Assembly (NCBI GenBank): GCA_001689515.1
Contig: LUJR01000008.1
Coordinates: forward strand, 1-13,131
DNA length: 13,131 nucleotides
Direction of reading: 5' to 3'
DNA from: Bacteroidales bacterium M7
Lineage (GTDB): Bacteria > Bacteroidota > Bacteroidia > Bacteroidales > Muribaculaceae
Shown: one piece after another, positions 1-5,509 of the stretch
How positions within the stretch are numbered: the first letter of the stretch is position 1
Layout of the letters: each line of letters opens with the position of its first letter
Notes under the pieces: generated by a model
The model's input: only the letters and a program-made list of their open reading frames with translations
Databases searched by the model: none
What the model was told of the DNA's origin: nothing
Translations under genes and position numbers: made by a program

Positions 1-258
1 GTTCTCCTTCGCCCGACCGGCAACATCGGCATTATTCAGCCTGTGCAGGTTATCCGCCCCGACAAGGAGTATGTGTATGCAAACTTCATGAACGGATGGG
101 GTATCATTGAATACTTCTATGACGGTCGTCAAAAGACGCAGGAGTGGATTTCAGAGGTGTCTTTCCTCGCAGTGCCGACCTGCCCCAGCGACCTCTATTA
201 CGTCGAGGTCGAGGAGATTGCATCGGGATCTACAACCACTCGCGCCAAGAGCGCATAA
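1..258 (+). CDS. Major capsid protein, C-terminal fragment (probable)
   Basis: The reading frame is open from the first base of the window, so this is the last 85 codons of a gene that starts upstream; the GTG at 43 is internal, not a start. The visible residues include a Gly/Ile/Val-rich strand region (GNIGIIQPVQVIRPD) and then YANFMNGWGIIEYFYDG, with a Thr/Ser/Ala-rich tail. The pattern of beta-strands followed by a Gly-Trp-Gly segment fits the end of a phage major capsid protein, and the next genes are connector- and neck-like, which is where a capsid gene is expected in siphophage order. The family cannot be settled from the fragment. A head decoration protein or another virion protein is the main alternative. 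The gene ends in TAA and the next gene starts 12 bases later. Confidence 0.5.
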   Translation, partial: VLLRPTGNIGIIQPVQVIRPDKEYVYANFMNGWGIIEYFYDGRQKTQEWISEVSFLAVPTCPSDLYYVEVEEIASGSTTTRAKSA

Positions 259-270
259 TCCGACTGAGCT

Positions 271-708
271 ATGACGGTAGAGAAGTGGCTTAGAGGGCAG
301 TTCCAAGGCATAGGCGAGCAGCTTGAAGCGGATGTGCTTGCCGTGGCGGCGGATTCGCCGGGCGATGTAAACGACCCTCGTTTTCGGGCATTGAGCCTTA
401 GCGAGGATAAAAATGATTATGTCGGCGACGAGGTGTTTGCCAACAGCTTGCAGTATGCCCTCTCCACTTTACTCTACGCCATGTCCTCGGCGACAAGCAC
501 GGGGTCAAGGAGCGAGAAGCGTGGCAACCGTCAAGTGACCCGCGGCGGACATTCGTTCACCACCCGTGACCGCGAGGCTTTCCGCAACCGTGCCGACCGA
601 ATCCGCACCAAGTTCGGACTTGACATCGAAGAACCCGATGCGGACGAGGGCGGGATGTTTGACGCAACCAACAGGATAAACAGACCTCCACGAAGATGGC
701 AATGCTGA
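271..708 (+). CDS. Putative head-tail connector protein
   Basis: This is a 145-residue acidic protein without a recognised motif. The first half is predicted helical (WLRGQFQGIG..LEADVLAVAAD; later FANSLQYALSTLLYAMSSAT). The second half is charged and Arg-rich with a helix near REAFRNRADRIRTKFGLDIEE. Helical proteins of about 100-150 residues directly after the capsid gene are commonly head-tail connectors (HK97 gp6 or SPP1 gp15 type) in siphophages, so the call is by position, size and helix content only. The ATG at 271 follows the preceding stop closely, and the 3' end overlaps the next gene by 13 bases, which implies coupled translation. It could instead be a small assembly or decoration protein. 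Confidence 0.45.
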   Translation: MTVEKWLRGQFQGIGEQLEADVLAVAADSPGDVNDPRFRALSLSEDKNDYVGDEVFANSLQYALSTLLYAMSSATSTGSRSEKRGNRQVTRGGHSFTTRDREAFRNRADRIRTKFGLDIEEPDADEGGMFDATNRINRPPRRWQC

Positions 709-1046
709 GCTACCCCGACCACTGCAAAATCACACGCGAGCAGAACGGCTACGACGAATACGACGAGCCGCTTGCTCCCAAAGTGATTTATGACGATGTG
801 TGCGACTTCCAGCCCGGAGAGCAGACGCGCGGCATGATAGCGGTGCGGACAAACGACAAGATTTATTTACCCGGAATAATCAGAACCGCTGACGGCGAAA
901 TGATTTCCAACGGCGATGTGATAGACTGGGTAACTGAATCGGGTCGCAGATTCCACGGAGTGATTGACGAAGCCAACGACGTGAAGATTGAGCTTGACGG
1001 CAGCTGGGTGACAGAGATTGAGATAAAGCAAGGAGCAGGAGATTGA
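696..1046 (+). CDS. Putative head completion / head-tail adaptor protein
   Basis: This is a 116-residue protein that starts inside the end of the preceding gene. A second in-frame ATG at 702 is an equally possible start. The body reads as a small beta-barrel: short strands separated by turns (CKITREQNGYDEYDEPLAP, DKIYLPG, GDVIDWVTESGRRFHGVIDEAND, WVTEIEI). This resembles the general shape of head-closure/stopper proteins (HK97 gp7 or SPP1 gp16 type), which are about 100-120 residues long, hold a GD-x-I-x-W-like strand and sit exactly here in the gene order. No signature is decisive, so family membership is inferred. The stop TGA is two bases before the next ATG. Confidence 0.5.
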   Translation: MAMLSYPDHCKITREQNGYDEYDEPLAPKVIYDDVCDFQPGEQTRGMIAVRTNDKIYLPGIIRTADGEMISNGDVIDWVTESGRRFHGVIDEANDVKIELDGSWVTEIEIKQGAGD

Positions 1047-1048
1047 CA

Positions 1049-1561
1049 ATGAGCGGCTACACAGCACATAACAGCAAAGTATTCAAGGTTGGTCTGAATA
1101 ACTACGCAGAGCGTGTTATCAAGGTCAAACTTGAAACAATGTTGCGTGGTGTGGCGGAGAAATTGGTTGCCTATATCGACGGTGGTTTCATCCCACCGTA
1201 TGGCAATATGCAGTTCCCGGTTGATACAGGCAATCTCCATGATGCCACCGGCGTGGGCGTGTATATCGACGGTCGGCTAAGTTCCTATTTGCCTACAGCT
1301 ATTGCCGTAGAGCAGCAAACGAATCAGGGCGAGATAGGCATTGATGGCTCTATCGCTTTGCGAAATGCCGTGCAAGCAGCTGCCACGCAATTCTCAAAAG
1401 GGATTTGGATAGTGCTTTTTTCTACTGTGTCATACGCTTACAAGATAAACACGCAAGGCTCAAAGCGTGGGCGAGGCGTTGGGTTCTTTGATGGACTTGG
1501 TGAGGTGCTTTTCCAGAACGTGATAACAGGTTTGCAGCCTATTAATCCATCCGCAATATGA
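1049..1561 (+). CDS. HK97 gp10-like neck / tail completion protein
   Basis: The protein has 170 residues. The recognisable part is PVDTGNLHDAT at residues about 58-67: a Pro-Val-Asp-Thr-Gly-x-Leu element preceded by an N-terminal helix is typical of the HK97 gp10 family (putative neck or tail-completion proteins). A C-terminal SYAYKINTQGSKRGRG segment fits the conserved aromatic, Gly-rich part of that family. It probably sits at the head-tail junction or helps tail completion. An upstream TTG at 1043 overlaps the previous stop, but the ATG at 1049 is the better start, two bases after that stop, with a purine-rich stretch AGGAGCAGGA just ahead. The end overlaps the next gene in an ATGA junction. 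The gene is clearly more AT-rich than the following one: 24 of 60 GC at 1381-1440 against 39 of 60 at 1681-1740. Confidence 0.65.
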   Translation: MSGYTAHNSKVFKVGLNNYAERVIKVKLETMLRGVAEKLVAYIDGGFIPPYGNMQFPVDTGNLHDATGVGVYIDGRLSSYLPTAIAVEQQTNQGEIGIDGSIALRNAVQAAATQFSKGIWIVLFSTVSYAYKINTQGSKRGRGVGFFDGLGEVLFQNVITGLQPINPSAI

Positions 1562-2001
1562 ACCTCTCCGACCTTACTCCCGACACGGCACTTGCGGCAT
1601 TGCTTGACGGCAAGGTGGCGGTGCAGACCTCGGCGACAGCGAGCCGGACAGTCAAGGTGTATGCCGAGAACGCCATGCCCGGCACCGGACTTGGCGACGA
1701 GTTCATAAGGCTACGCTCCAACGGCAATCCGCGACCGCGCACAAGAGGCTCGGACGGCTTCGGGCTGTGGGACGGCAATATTGCCCTTGAAATCCTCTGC
1801 AAGAGCAACAGCGACAACACCATCAAGCGCAACCGCAACAATTCGCTGATTGCGCAGGTGGAGGAGCGGCTGAACAGGGGAGCGGCATCGGAGCGGTTCT
1901 TTTTCAGACTTGACGCGAACAATCCGATAACGCCCCCGACACCCAACCTTAACAACGGCTACTACACGACGATACTGAACGTGTGGTGGCGAAACAGATA
2001 A
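1558..2001 (+). CDS. Putative tail terminator protein
   Basis: This is a 147-residue protein between the gp10-like gene and the major tail gene, the slot of the tail terminator (lambda gpU / HK97 gp11 role), which caps the finished tail tube and joins it to the head. The sequence shows an N-terminal helix (DTALAALLDGKVAV), then strands such as TVKVYAENAMPG, GNIALEILCKSN, and a C-terminal pair ending in YYTTILNVWWRNR. An alternation of strands with a helix (NNSLIAQVEERLN) is compatible with the alpha/beta fold of tail terminators, but no signature proves it. It starts in a 4-base ATGA overlap with the upstream gene and lies 30 bases ahead of the tube gene. Confidence 0.5.
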   Translation: MNLSDLTPDTALAALLDGKVAVQTSATASRTVKVYAENAMPGTGLGDEFIRLRSNGNPRPRTRGSDGFGLWDGNIALEILCKSNSDNTIKRNRNNSLIAQVEERLNRGAASERFFFRLDANNPITPPTPNLNNGYYTTILNVWWRNR

Positions 2002-2031
2002 CGAATTATTAACAATTAAAACCATAAAATC

Positions 2032-2622
2032 ATGGCAGGAATTAAAAAAGCAACCCCGACCTCGGTCTTTAACGGTCAGAGCATGATTATCGTCTTTGAC
2101 GAGGTGGAGGACTACTCCACAGCAACCGTGGGCGACATCACAGCCGACGGCTTCGACGTAGGTCAGGTGTTCCAGGGTTCGACCACATGGAACGGCGAAG
2201 ACCCCTCGTTTGAGGACAAGCTCGACGAACAGGGCGACATCATCGTTTCCAACCCGACCAAAGGCTCTTACGGCTACGACTTCGAGATGGCCGACTTCTC
2301 GGCAGACAAGTTCAAAACCTTTATGAAAGGCAAGGACATCACCACCGCCAACTTCGGCACAGGCAGTGCTTTCGGCACAGGCGCGACCGCAGTGGCAACT
2401 ACCGAGGAAATGCCCGTCATCGAGCGTCCTATCGCGCTTGTCAACGACACCGCGAAAAAGGCAATCTTTTTCCCGAAAGCGCGCATTCTCACCGGCCCCA
2501 CTCCCGAGGACGGTCTGTTTACGCTGAAAGCGATCTGCAAGGCTCAGGACTGCAACACCGAAAAGCTGGGTACGATGATGCTGATTGACAAAATCAATCT
2601 CACCTATGCCACCGGTGCGTAA
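2032..2622 (+). CDS. Major tail (tube) protein
   Basis: This 196-residue protein is predicted mostly beta. It has a low-complexity Gly/Ala/Thr loop (TGSAFGTGATAVATT) and regular strand segments (QSMIIVFDEVEDY, SYGYDFEMADF, GLFTLKAICKAQD), which is how siphophage major tail tube proteins usually look. It is the structural gene just before the chaperone and tape measure genes, the expected place for the tube protein. Hexamers of it would stack around the tape measure protein. The ATG is preceded by the A-rich leader ACAATTAAAACCATAAAATC, a typical Bacteroidota start context without a Shine-Dalgarno match. A strong hairpin lies 20 bases after the stop, consistent with the need for far more of this product than of the genes that follow. 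Confidence 0.7.
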   Translation: MAGIKKATPTSVFNGQSMIIVFDEVEDYSTATVGDITADGFDVGQVFQGSTTWNGEDPSFEDKLDEQGDIIVSNPTKGSYGYDFEMADFSADKFKTFMKGKDITTANFGTGSAFGTGATAVATTEEMPVIERPIALVNDTAKKAIFFPKARILTGPTPEDGLFTLKAICKAQDCNTEKLGTMMLIDKINLTYATGA

Positions 2623-2642
2623 CTCATAACAATCTTTTTAAC

Positions 2643-2674
2643 GAGGGGCGGTAGCTTCAATGCCGCCGCCCCTC
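2643..2674 (+). terminator. Hairpin terminator after the major tail gene
   Basis: GAGGGGCGG at 2643-2651 pairs perfectly with CCGCCCCTC at 2666-2674. A G-T wobble and a further G-C/C-G pair extend the stem, leaving a TTCAAT loop. Only a short T tract follows (TTAACA), so it may act as a partial terminator or as a 3' end that protects the tail tube transcript. It sits between a highly expressed gene and genes needed in small amounts. Confidence 0.6.
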
Positions 2675-2693
2675 TTAACACACCACCACGCCA

Positions 2694-3029
2694 ATGACTG
2701 AAAGCGAAAAAGCAAAAGACCGAGTTTTGGAATCCATTTGGGACAGCCTTGGATTTATGCCCCATTCGGAACGCCGTGAGTTTGCCGAGAGGATATTATG
2801 CCCTCCGCATCAGAAGTCCGACATGGAGCTTATGATGGAGTTGCAGCGCAAATATGACGAACCGCAAGCTGACTGCAAGGACTTGTTAAGTGTTGTAGTA
2901 AATCTTGCACAGGGAAAAGAAGAACCCCGCATGGTTGAATTTAACGATTCCGACGGCTATCCGAGCATGGTGCTTGATTTCATACGGCAACACGCCACAT
3001 GGAGCAAAGAGCCGATAAATAAAGAGTGA
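2694..3029 (+). CDS. Small protein of unknown function in the tail module
   Basis: This 111-residue protein is not recognised. It is charged and mostly helical in appearance: an N-terminal stretch ESEKAKDRVLESIWDSLGF, a central segment DMELMMELQRKYDE and a C-terminal helix YPSMVLDFIRQHATW. It has no signal peptide or membrane segment. It sits between the major tail gene and the chaperone gene, one base before the latter's ATG, so it is co-transcribed and may serve in tail assembly. Composition is more AT-rich than the genes on either side, hinting at separate exchange. The start ATG follows the terminator hairpin by 19 bases. It could be a first, extra chaperone-like protein, but nothing in the sequence shows this. 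Confidence 0.6.
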   Translation: MTESEKAKDRVLESIWDSLGFMPHSERREFAERILCPPHQKSDMELMMELQRKYDEPQADCKDLLSVVVNLAQGKEEPRMVEFNDSDGYPSMVLDFIRQHATWSKEPINKE

Positions 3030-3030
3030 T

Positions 3031-3597
3031 ATGACCGAAGACAAAGAAAAACCGCAGGAGCTTACAACCGAGGAGCTTGACCGCATGGTAGCGGCAAAGG
3101 AGCATATCAAGCACGGATTTCCGCGAGTGATAGCCGTCGGAGGCAAGACTTACACCGTAAGACAGGTGAGCAAGAAAGTGAGAGAGCGCATCCACACGCT
3201 TGAACTTGAAGCCTACGCGCTGTCGGGCAAGCAGAAAGAGGCAATGCCGCTGCGCAAGGCTAAGAAGATACAGCGCAAGCTCGACACGCTCCACGCCAAG
3301 ACAGCCGCCTACTATCTGTTAGGCAACAAGGCTCTGTTCGTGCCGTTTCTTTTCGCCCTGACATGGCGGCGGCTCATGCTGCGATACGAGGAGCATACCG
3401 CCACAATCAACAACGCCGCCTTAAACGATGAAGAGGTGGGTTTTTCTTTAGCCAATTGGGAAAATACAAAGCATCAACTCGCGCTCTCTATGAAACCAAT
3501 TGGCGACGGCGTAAGAGAGGCGCTGAAAAGATGGAGGGCGGCGGAGGCGCAAGCGGCGGAGGACGCTACGAAGAAAAAGGCGGAGGACAGCAAGTAG
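3031..3597 (+). CDS. Tail assembly chaperone (gpG-like)
   Basis: This 188-residue charged, helical protein carries a short beta pair near residues 33-45 (RVIAVGGKTYTVRQV) and an Ala/Lys/Glu-rich end. It lies directly between the major tail gene and the tape measure gene (after removal of the inserted cassette), and its 3' end overlaps an open -1 frame that continues as another protein. This arrangement is the hallmark of siphophage tail assembly chaperones, where lambda gpG and the frameshift product gpGT hold the tape measure protein during tube polymerisation. The -1 frame is closed by TGA at 3429-3431, so any shift must occur after that. Two candidate slip sites are listed separately. Function is inferred from layout, not from sequence similarity. 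Confidence 0.65.
   Translation: MTEDKEKPQELTTEELDRMVAAKEHIKHGFPRVIAVGGKTYTVRQVSKKVRERIHTLELEAYALSGKQKEAMPLRKAKKIQRKLDTLHAKTAAYYLLGNKALFVPFLFALTWRRLMLRYEEHTATINNAALNDEEVGFSLANWENTKHQLALSMKPIGDGVREALKRWRAAEAQAAEDATKKKAEDSK
3438..3444 (+). promoter_or_regulatory. Alternative -1 slippery heptamer GGGTTTT
   Basis: In the frame of the gpG-like gene this reads G GGT TTT, an exact match to the X XXY YYZ rule for -1 slippage. It lies just after the last stop in the -1 frame (3429-3431). A slip here would replace the last 50 residues of the gpG-like protein with an Arg/Gly-rich, low-complexity stretch, which looks less natural than the 3' candidate at 3573-3579. Listed as the second choice. Confidence 0.3.
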
Positions 3598-3923
3598 GCA
3601 GTCTGTTCGCCGAGGCAACCGACAACGAGAAGATAAAGGCGATCTACGGCAACTACAATCTATGGAGCTGGCTTCGGTATTGGTTTTTAGATACCGAAAA
3701 TTGGGTAACGTTTATGTTGCTTGACAAGGGCTATTACGACTATGACTACGAGAAGCCGAGCGAGCGGACAGAGGCGGCACTGACAGCGGCAACGAGCGAT
3801 GATGAACTGGAGGCTAAACTTCGCGGCATGGGACTGAACGTAAGACCCAAGAAGAAACCCCTCACGCCGGAGGAACTGCAAGCCGAGGTGATGGCGGAGG
3901 AAAAGAAAAGGGCGATGCGGTGA
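3531..3923 (+). CDS. Tail assembly chaperone, -1 frame extension (gpT-like)
   Basis: This frame is -1 to the gpG-like gene and open from 3432 to the TGA at 3921-3923. It is probably translated mainly as a frameshift extension of the upstream protein, giving a fusion of about 297 residues. An ATG at 3531 and a TTG at 3456 would be independent starts. Up to about 3597 the translation is Gly/Arg-rich and looks like a shadow of the overlapping gene. From GSLFAEATDNEKIKAIYGN onward it looks like a genuine protein, with an aromatic segment (NLWSWLRYWFLDTENW), a KGYYDYDYEKPSER turn, and a C-terminal charged helix ending EEKKRAMR. In lambda the T part binds the tail tube protein. Its last codons are inside the terminator hairpin, and the stop is in its loop. 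Confidence 0.55.
   Translation: MEGGGGASGGGRYEEKGGGQQVGSLFAEATDNEKIKAIYGNYNLWSWLRYWFLDTENWVTFMLLDKGYYDYDYEKPSERTEAALTAATSDDELEAKLRGMGLNVRPKKKPLTPEELQAEVMAEEKKRAMR
3573..3579 (+). promoter_or_regulatory. Preferred -1 frameshift site GAAAAAG
   Basis: The gpG-like frame reads AAG AAA AAG here, six codons before its stop. Slipping back one base on AAA AAG keeps lysine pairing in the A site, although the first P-site base is G rather than A, so the heptamer is not perfect. CGGAGG at 3557-3562 lies 10 bases upstream, the same kind of spacing as the stimulatory Shine-Dalgarno-like element of E. coli dnaX. A weak ACAG/CTGT stem (3587-3590 with 3603-3606) follows. The position near the 3' end matches other gpG/gpGT pairs. 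Confidence 0.45.
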
Positions 3924-3933
3924 TGCGTCGCCC
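3910..3933. terminator. Bidirectional terminator between convergent genes
   Basis: GGGCGATGC (3910-3918) pairs with GCGTCGCCC (3925-3933) over nine positions with one G-T wobble and a six-base loop holding the TGA stop of the chaperone gene. On the + strand it is followed by CTATATTTCATTATTT. On the - strand it is followed by a T-rich run (complement of the AGGAAAAGAAAA stretch before it). It can thus end transcripts from both sides: the tail operon and the leftward membrane-protein gene that stops at 3944. Confidence 0.65.
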
Positions 3934-3943
3934 CTATATTTCA

Positions 3944-4621
3944 TTATTTAATAATTTCAGGATGGAGTTCAAGGTATTTGTCTCTCAATGGAAGTGACAA
4001 AACAAATATCACATCGTCTAAATCAACATCCTGCGTTTTTGTAGAACCATTGGGGTTCTTAAGTTCTCTTGACGGAGCATTGTAAACCCAACTTTTGAGT
4101 GGAATAAACATATCCTCATTAGTATGGGTTTGCAGAATAGCCAAAGCCATATCCTCAACATCAAGAGCTGTTTTGGGTTTTAACTTCTCCATTTTGTCTA
4201 TGAAGAAACTCATATTGGCTTCAAGAAAATCCTTGCCACCGCAATCGTTTAATAGCTCTATGCCATTCCCATTCAACTGTCGTGGACTGTGTTTTGCACT
4301 AAACGCAAGCCCCGATTTTTTCTTTATTTTACTATTGCTCTTTTCTATCGAATTTTGCACCCATAATTCAAGTTGTCCCTCCATTCGGCTCATTAAAGCA
4401 CGAGTATCTGCAAATTGCTCATCATGCCTCTCTATTTTGGATGTGTGGTGAGGGCACGGTACATCATCAATGCGCTTTGACACGTCTTTATGCTTATTGG
4501 TTAGCTTGACAGCCCAAATTGTAATCCATACAATTCCGCTGATAACAGTTCCAACGACTATCACTCCTACAAGAAATGACAGTCCGAAGTTTTGCTCTAT
4601 GAAGCGAGTGACAGGTTCCAT
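3944..4621 (-). CDS. Membrane-anchored cargo protein of unknown function
   Basis: This 225-residue protein has one clear membrane segment at residues about 14-38, rich in Val/Ile/Gly. It is followed at once by KLTNKHK, so the positive-inside rule puts the rest in the cytoplasm. A charged helical stretch (residues 40-100) carries C56-P-H58-H59 and H66, a possible but unproven metal cluster. The C-terminal half is a soluble domain with SPRQLNGNG near residue 112, a TALDVEDMALAIL helix and an ending LRDKYLELHPEI. From memory, similar SPxxL...G and LRDKYLExHPE patterns recur in uncharacterised membrane-anchored proteins of bacteria, but I cannot name a family. The gene is reversed inside a tail operon, AT-rich, with its own promoter and terminator: a typical moron. 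Superinfection exclusion or defence is a plausible guess, no more. Confidence 0.75.
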   Translation of the reverse strand: MEPVTRFIEQNFGLSFLVGVIVVGTVISGIVWITIWAVKLTNKHKDVSKRIDDVPCPHHTSKIERHDEQFADTRALMSRMEGQLELWVQNSIEKSNSKIKKKSGLAFSAKHSPRQLNGNGIELLNDCGGKDFLEANMSFFIDKMEKLKPKTALDVEDMALAILQTHTNEDMFIPLKSWVYNAPSRELKNPNGSTKTQDVDLDDVIFVLSLPLRDKYLELHPEIIK

Positions 4622-4656
4622 AAAAGCTCAAGGGCTTTGGGTTTACTATTTCAACG

Positions 4657-4688
4657 CAAAGTTAGTGTAAAAAGTTGACAATAGCAAA
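4657..4688 (-). promoter_or_regulatory. Bacteroidales-type promoter for the leftward membrane gene
   Basis: Read on the - strand: TTTG (4688-4685), a 20-base spacer, then TAACTTTG (4664-4657). This fits the Bacteroidota housekeeping pattern TTTG-N19-21-TAnnTTTG exactly. Transcription would start near 4650, about 30 bases before the ATG at 4621. It gives the gene an expression route independent of the phage late operon. Confidence 0.7.
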
Positions 4689-4775
4689 TATAATCGTCTA
4701 TTCCATAGGTGTTTGTGTATTATTCAAATATCTAATTCAATATAGACATGAACATTAGAACAACAAACCGAGCAA

Positions 4776-4807
4776 TTTGCTATCGATTATATTTTTTACT
4801 ATCTTTG
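4776..4807 (+). promoter_or_regulatory. Orphan Bacteroidales-type promoter facing right
   Basis: TTTG (4776-4779), a 20-base spacer and TATCTTTG (4800-4807) match the Bacteroidota consensus. Transcription should start near 4814 and meets a 15-bp hairpin within about 20 bases, then runs antisense to the leftward membrane-protein gene. No convincing + strand gene follows until the tape measure gene at 5510. It may drive a short RNA, an antisense transcript, or late transcription of the tape measure gene past the terminator at 3910. Confidence 0.6.
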
Positions 4808-4833
4808 CACAATAAATATGACCGTTAGAGCCA

Positions 4834-4867
4834 AAGAGCCATTCGCGAGGAATCGCGGGTGGCTCTT
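4834..4867. terminator. Strong 15-bp hairpin, probable terminator or small RNA
   Basis: Bases 4834-4848 pair with 4853-4867 without interruption (two adjacent T-G wobbles in the middle), closing a GGAA loop of the stable GNRA type. It lies five bases beyond the stop of the leftward membrane-protein gene, so it may terminate that operon. It also lies about 20 bases after the expected start of the + strand promoter. The T tracts on both sides are short, so a processed or attenuated RNA is as likely as a plain terminator. Confidence 0.55.
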
Positions 4868-4872
4868 GTGCT

Positions 4873-5256
4873 TTAATGGCTATTCAGATACTTGTCAGCT
4901 GCCTCTACGCACTTGGCAAACGCATAACAAAACAAGCAACCAAGACAACCTGAAAGAATTACGGCTATGGATATAACCCAACCAAAATCATCGGCCAACA
5001 CAAGCCCTAAAATAATGGCGGCAAATATGTTTACCACGCCGACAATCCGTAGGGTCACGGCTAACGCACAAGGCTTATGTGTAAAATCGGGACTTGGCGT
5101 AGATGCAGATTGTATCGGTTCAATATCAGACGTGGGGTCAAAAGACAAAGTTTTTTCAAGGTTTGCCGTCCCATCAGATTTGCGATTACGAAAAATACTG
5201 AAGCCGATAAAGCCGACGAAAATCAAAAGGACGGCGAGGATTACAAGTTGCGCCAT
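4873..5256 (-). CDS. Small three-segment membrane protein of unknown function
   Basis: The protein has 127 residues from the ATG at 5256. A longer in-frame start at 5304 would run back into the upstream gene and is not favoured. Membrane segments are at about 4-22, 69-87 and 92-113. A polar linker of some 45 residues (FRNRKSDG ... THKPC) follows the first, and a short tail ADKYLNSH ends it. The last two segments are small-residue rich, with Cys-containing SGCLGCLFCYAF. I recall small Bacteroidota membrane proteins of this layout but no function. The gene starts one base after the stop of the gene before it, so the two are translationally coupled, and it ends five bases before the hairpin at 4834-4867. 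Probably part of a two-protein membrane complex in the cargo cassette. Confidence 0.65.
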   Translation of the reverse strand: MAQLVILAVLLIFVGFIGFSIFRNRKSDGTANLEKTLSFDPTSDIEPIQSASTPSPDFTHKPCALAVTLRIVGVVNIFAAIILGLVLADDFGWVISIAVILSGCLGCLFCYAFAKCVEAADKYLNSH

Positions 5257-5257
5257 T

Positions 5258-5425
5258 TCAACAGAAAAGTTTGACGATGAATAATGAGATTGACAACACC
5301 ACAATTAGCCCAACAGCTATGCCCCAAAACCATTTGGCAGTGTCGGGAGAGGTGGCTAAATCTTTAAGTCCACCAAATATATCTTCCAATAGGGTCAGCC
5401 CCATAAAAGTGTCGAAGTAGTTCAT
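5258..5425 (-). CDS. Short single-span membrane peptide, first gene of leftward pair
   Basis: This is a 55-residue protein from the ATG at 5425. An upstream in-frame ATG at 5575 would overlap the start of the tape measure gene on the other strand and gives an unlikely Cys/Arg/Tyr-rich extension, so it is rejected. The first 30 residues are amphipathic (MNYFDTFMGLTLLEDIFGGL, then a polar turn), and residues about 33-54 form one membrane segment ending IVKLFC. Size and layout recall small membrane toxins or phage exclusion peptides, but nothing specific is recognised. It has a -7-like promoter element just upstream at 5444-5451, and its TGA is one base before the next gene's ATG, indicating an operon. 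Confidence 0.5.
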   Translation of the reverse strand: MNYFDTFMGLTLLEDIFGGLKDLATSPDTAKWFWGIAVGLIVVLSISLFIVKLFC

Positions 5426-5443
5426 AAAACTTGATTTAATCCA

Positions 5444-5471
5444 CAAAGATACAAAAACAACAACAAACAAA
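5444..5471 (-). promoter_or_regulatory. Likely promoter for the leftward two-gene operon
   Basis: On the - strand TATCTTTG (5451-5444) is a perfect -7 element of the Bacteroidota type, about 18 bases before the ATG at 5425. The best TTTG upstream (5471-5468) leaves only 16 bases of spacer instead of about 20, so the -33 part is weak. It lies in the gap before the tape measure gene and would face away from it. Confidence 0.45.
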
Positions 5472-5509
5472 CGCCTGAATTGGCTATGTTTTACAACACA
5501 ATATAAGCA

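Noticed and set aside
4818..4976. 52-codon + strand frame starting just after the orphan promoter (begins MTVRAKEPFARNRGW)
   Set aside because: Most of it is the hairpin and the antisense of the leftward gene. The leader would be only a few bases and the composition is not protein-like after residue 20. Kept only as a remote alternative to a small RNA.
4873..5304. 143-residue version of the three-span membrane protein
   Set aside because: The extension overlaps the preceding gene, while the ATG at 5256 is one base after that gene's stop, a normal coupled start.
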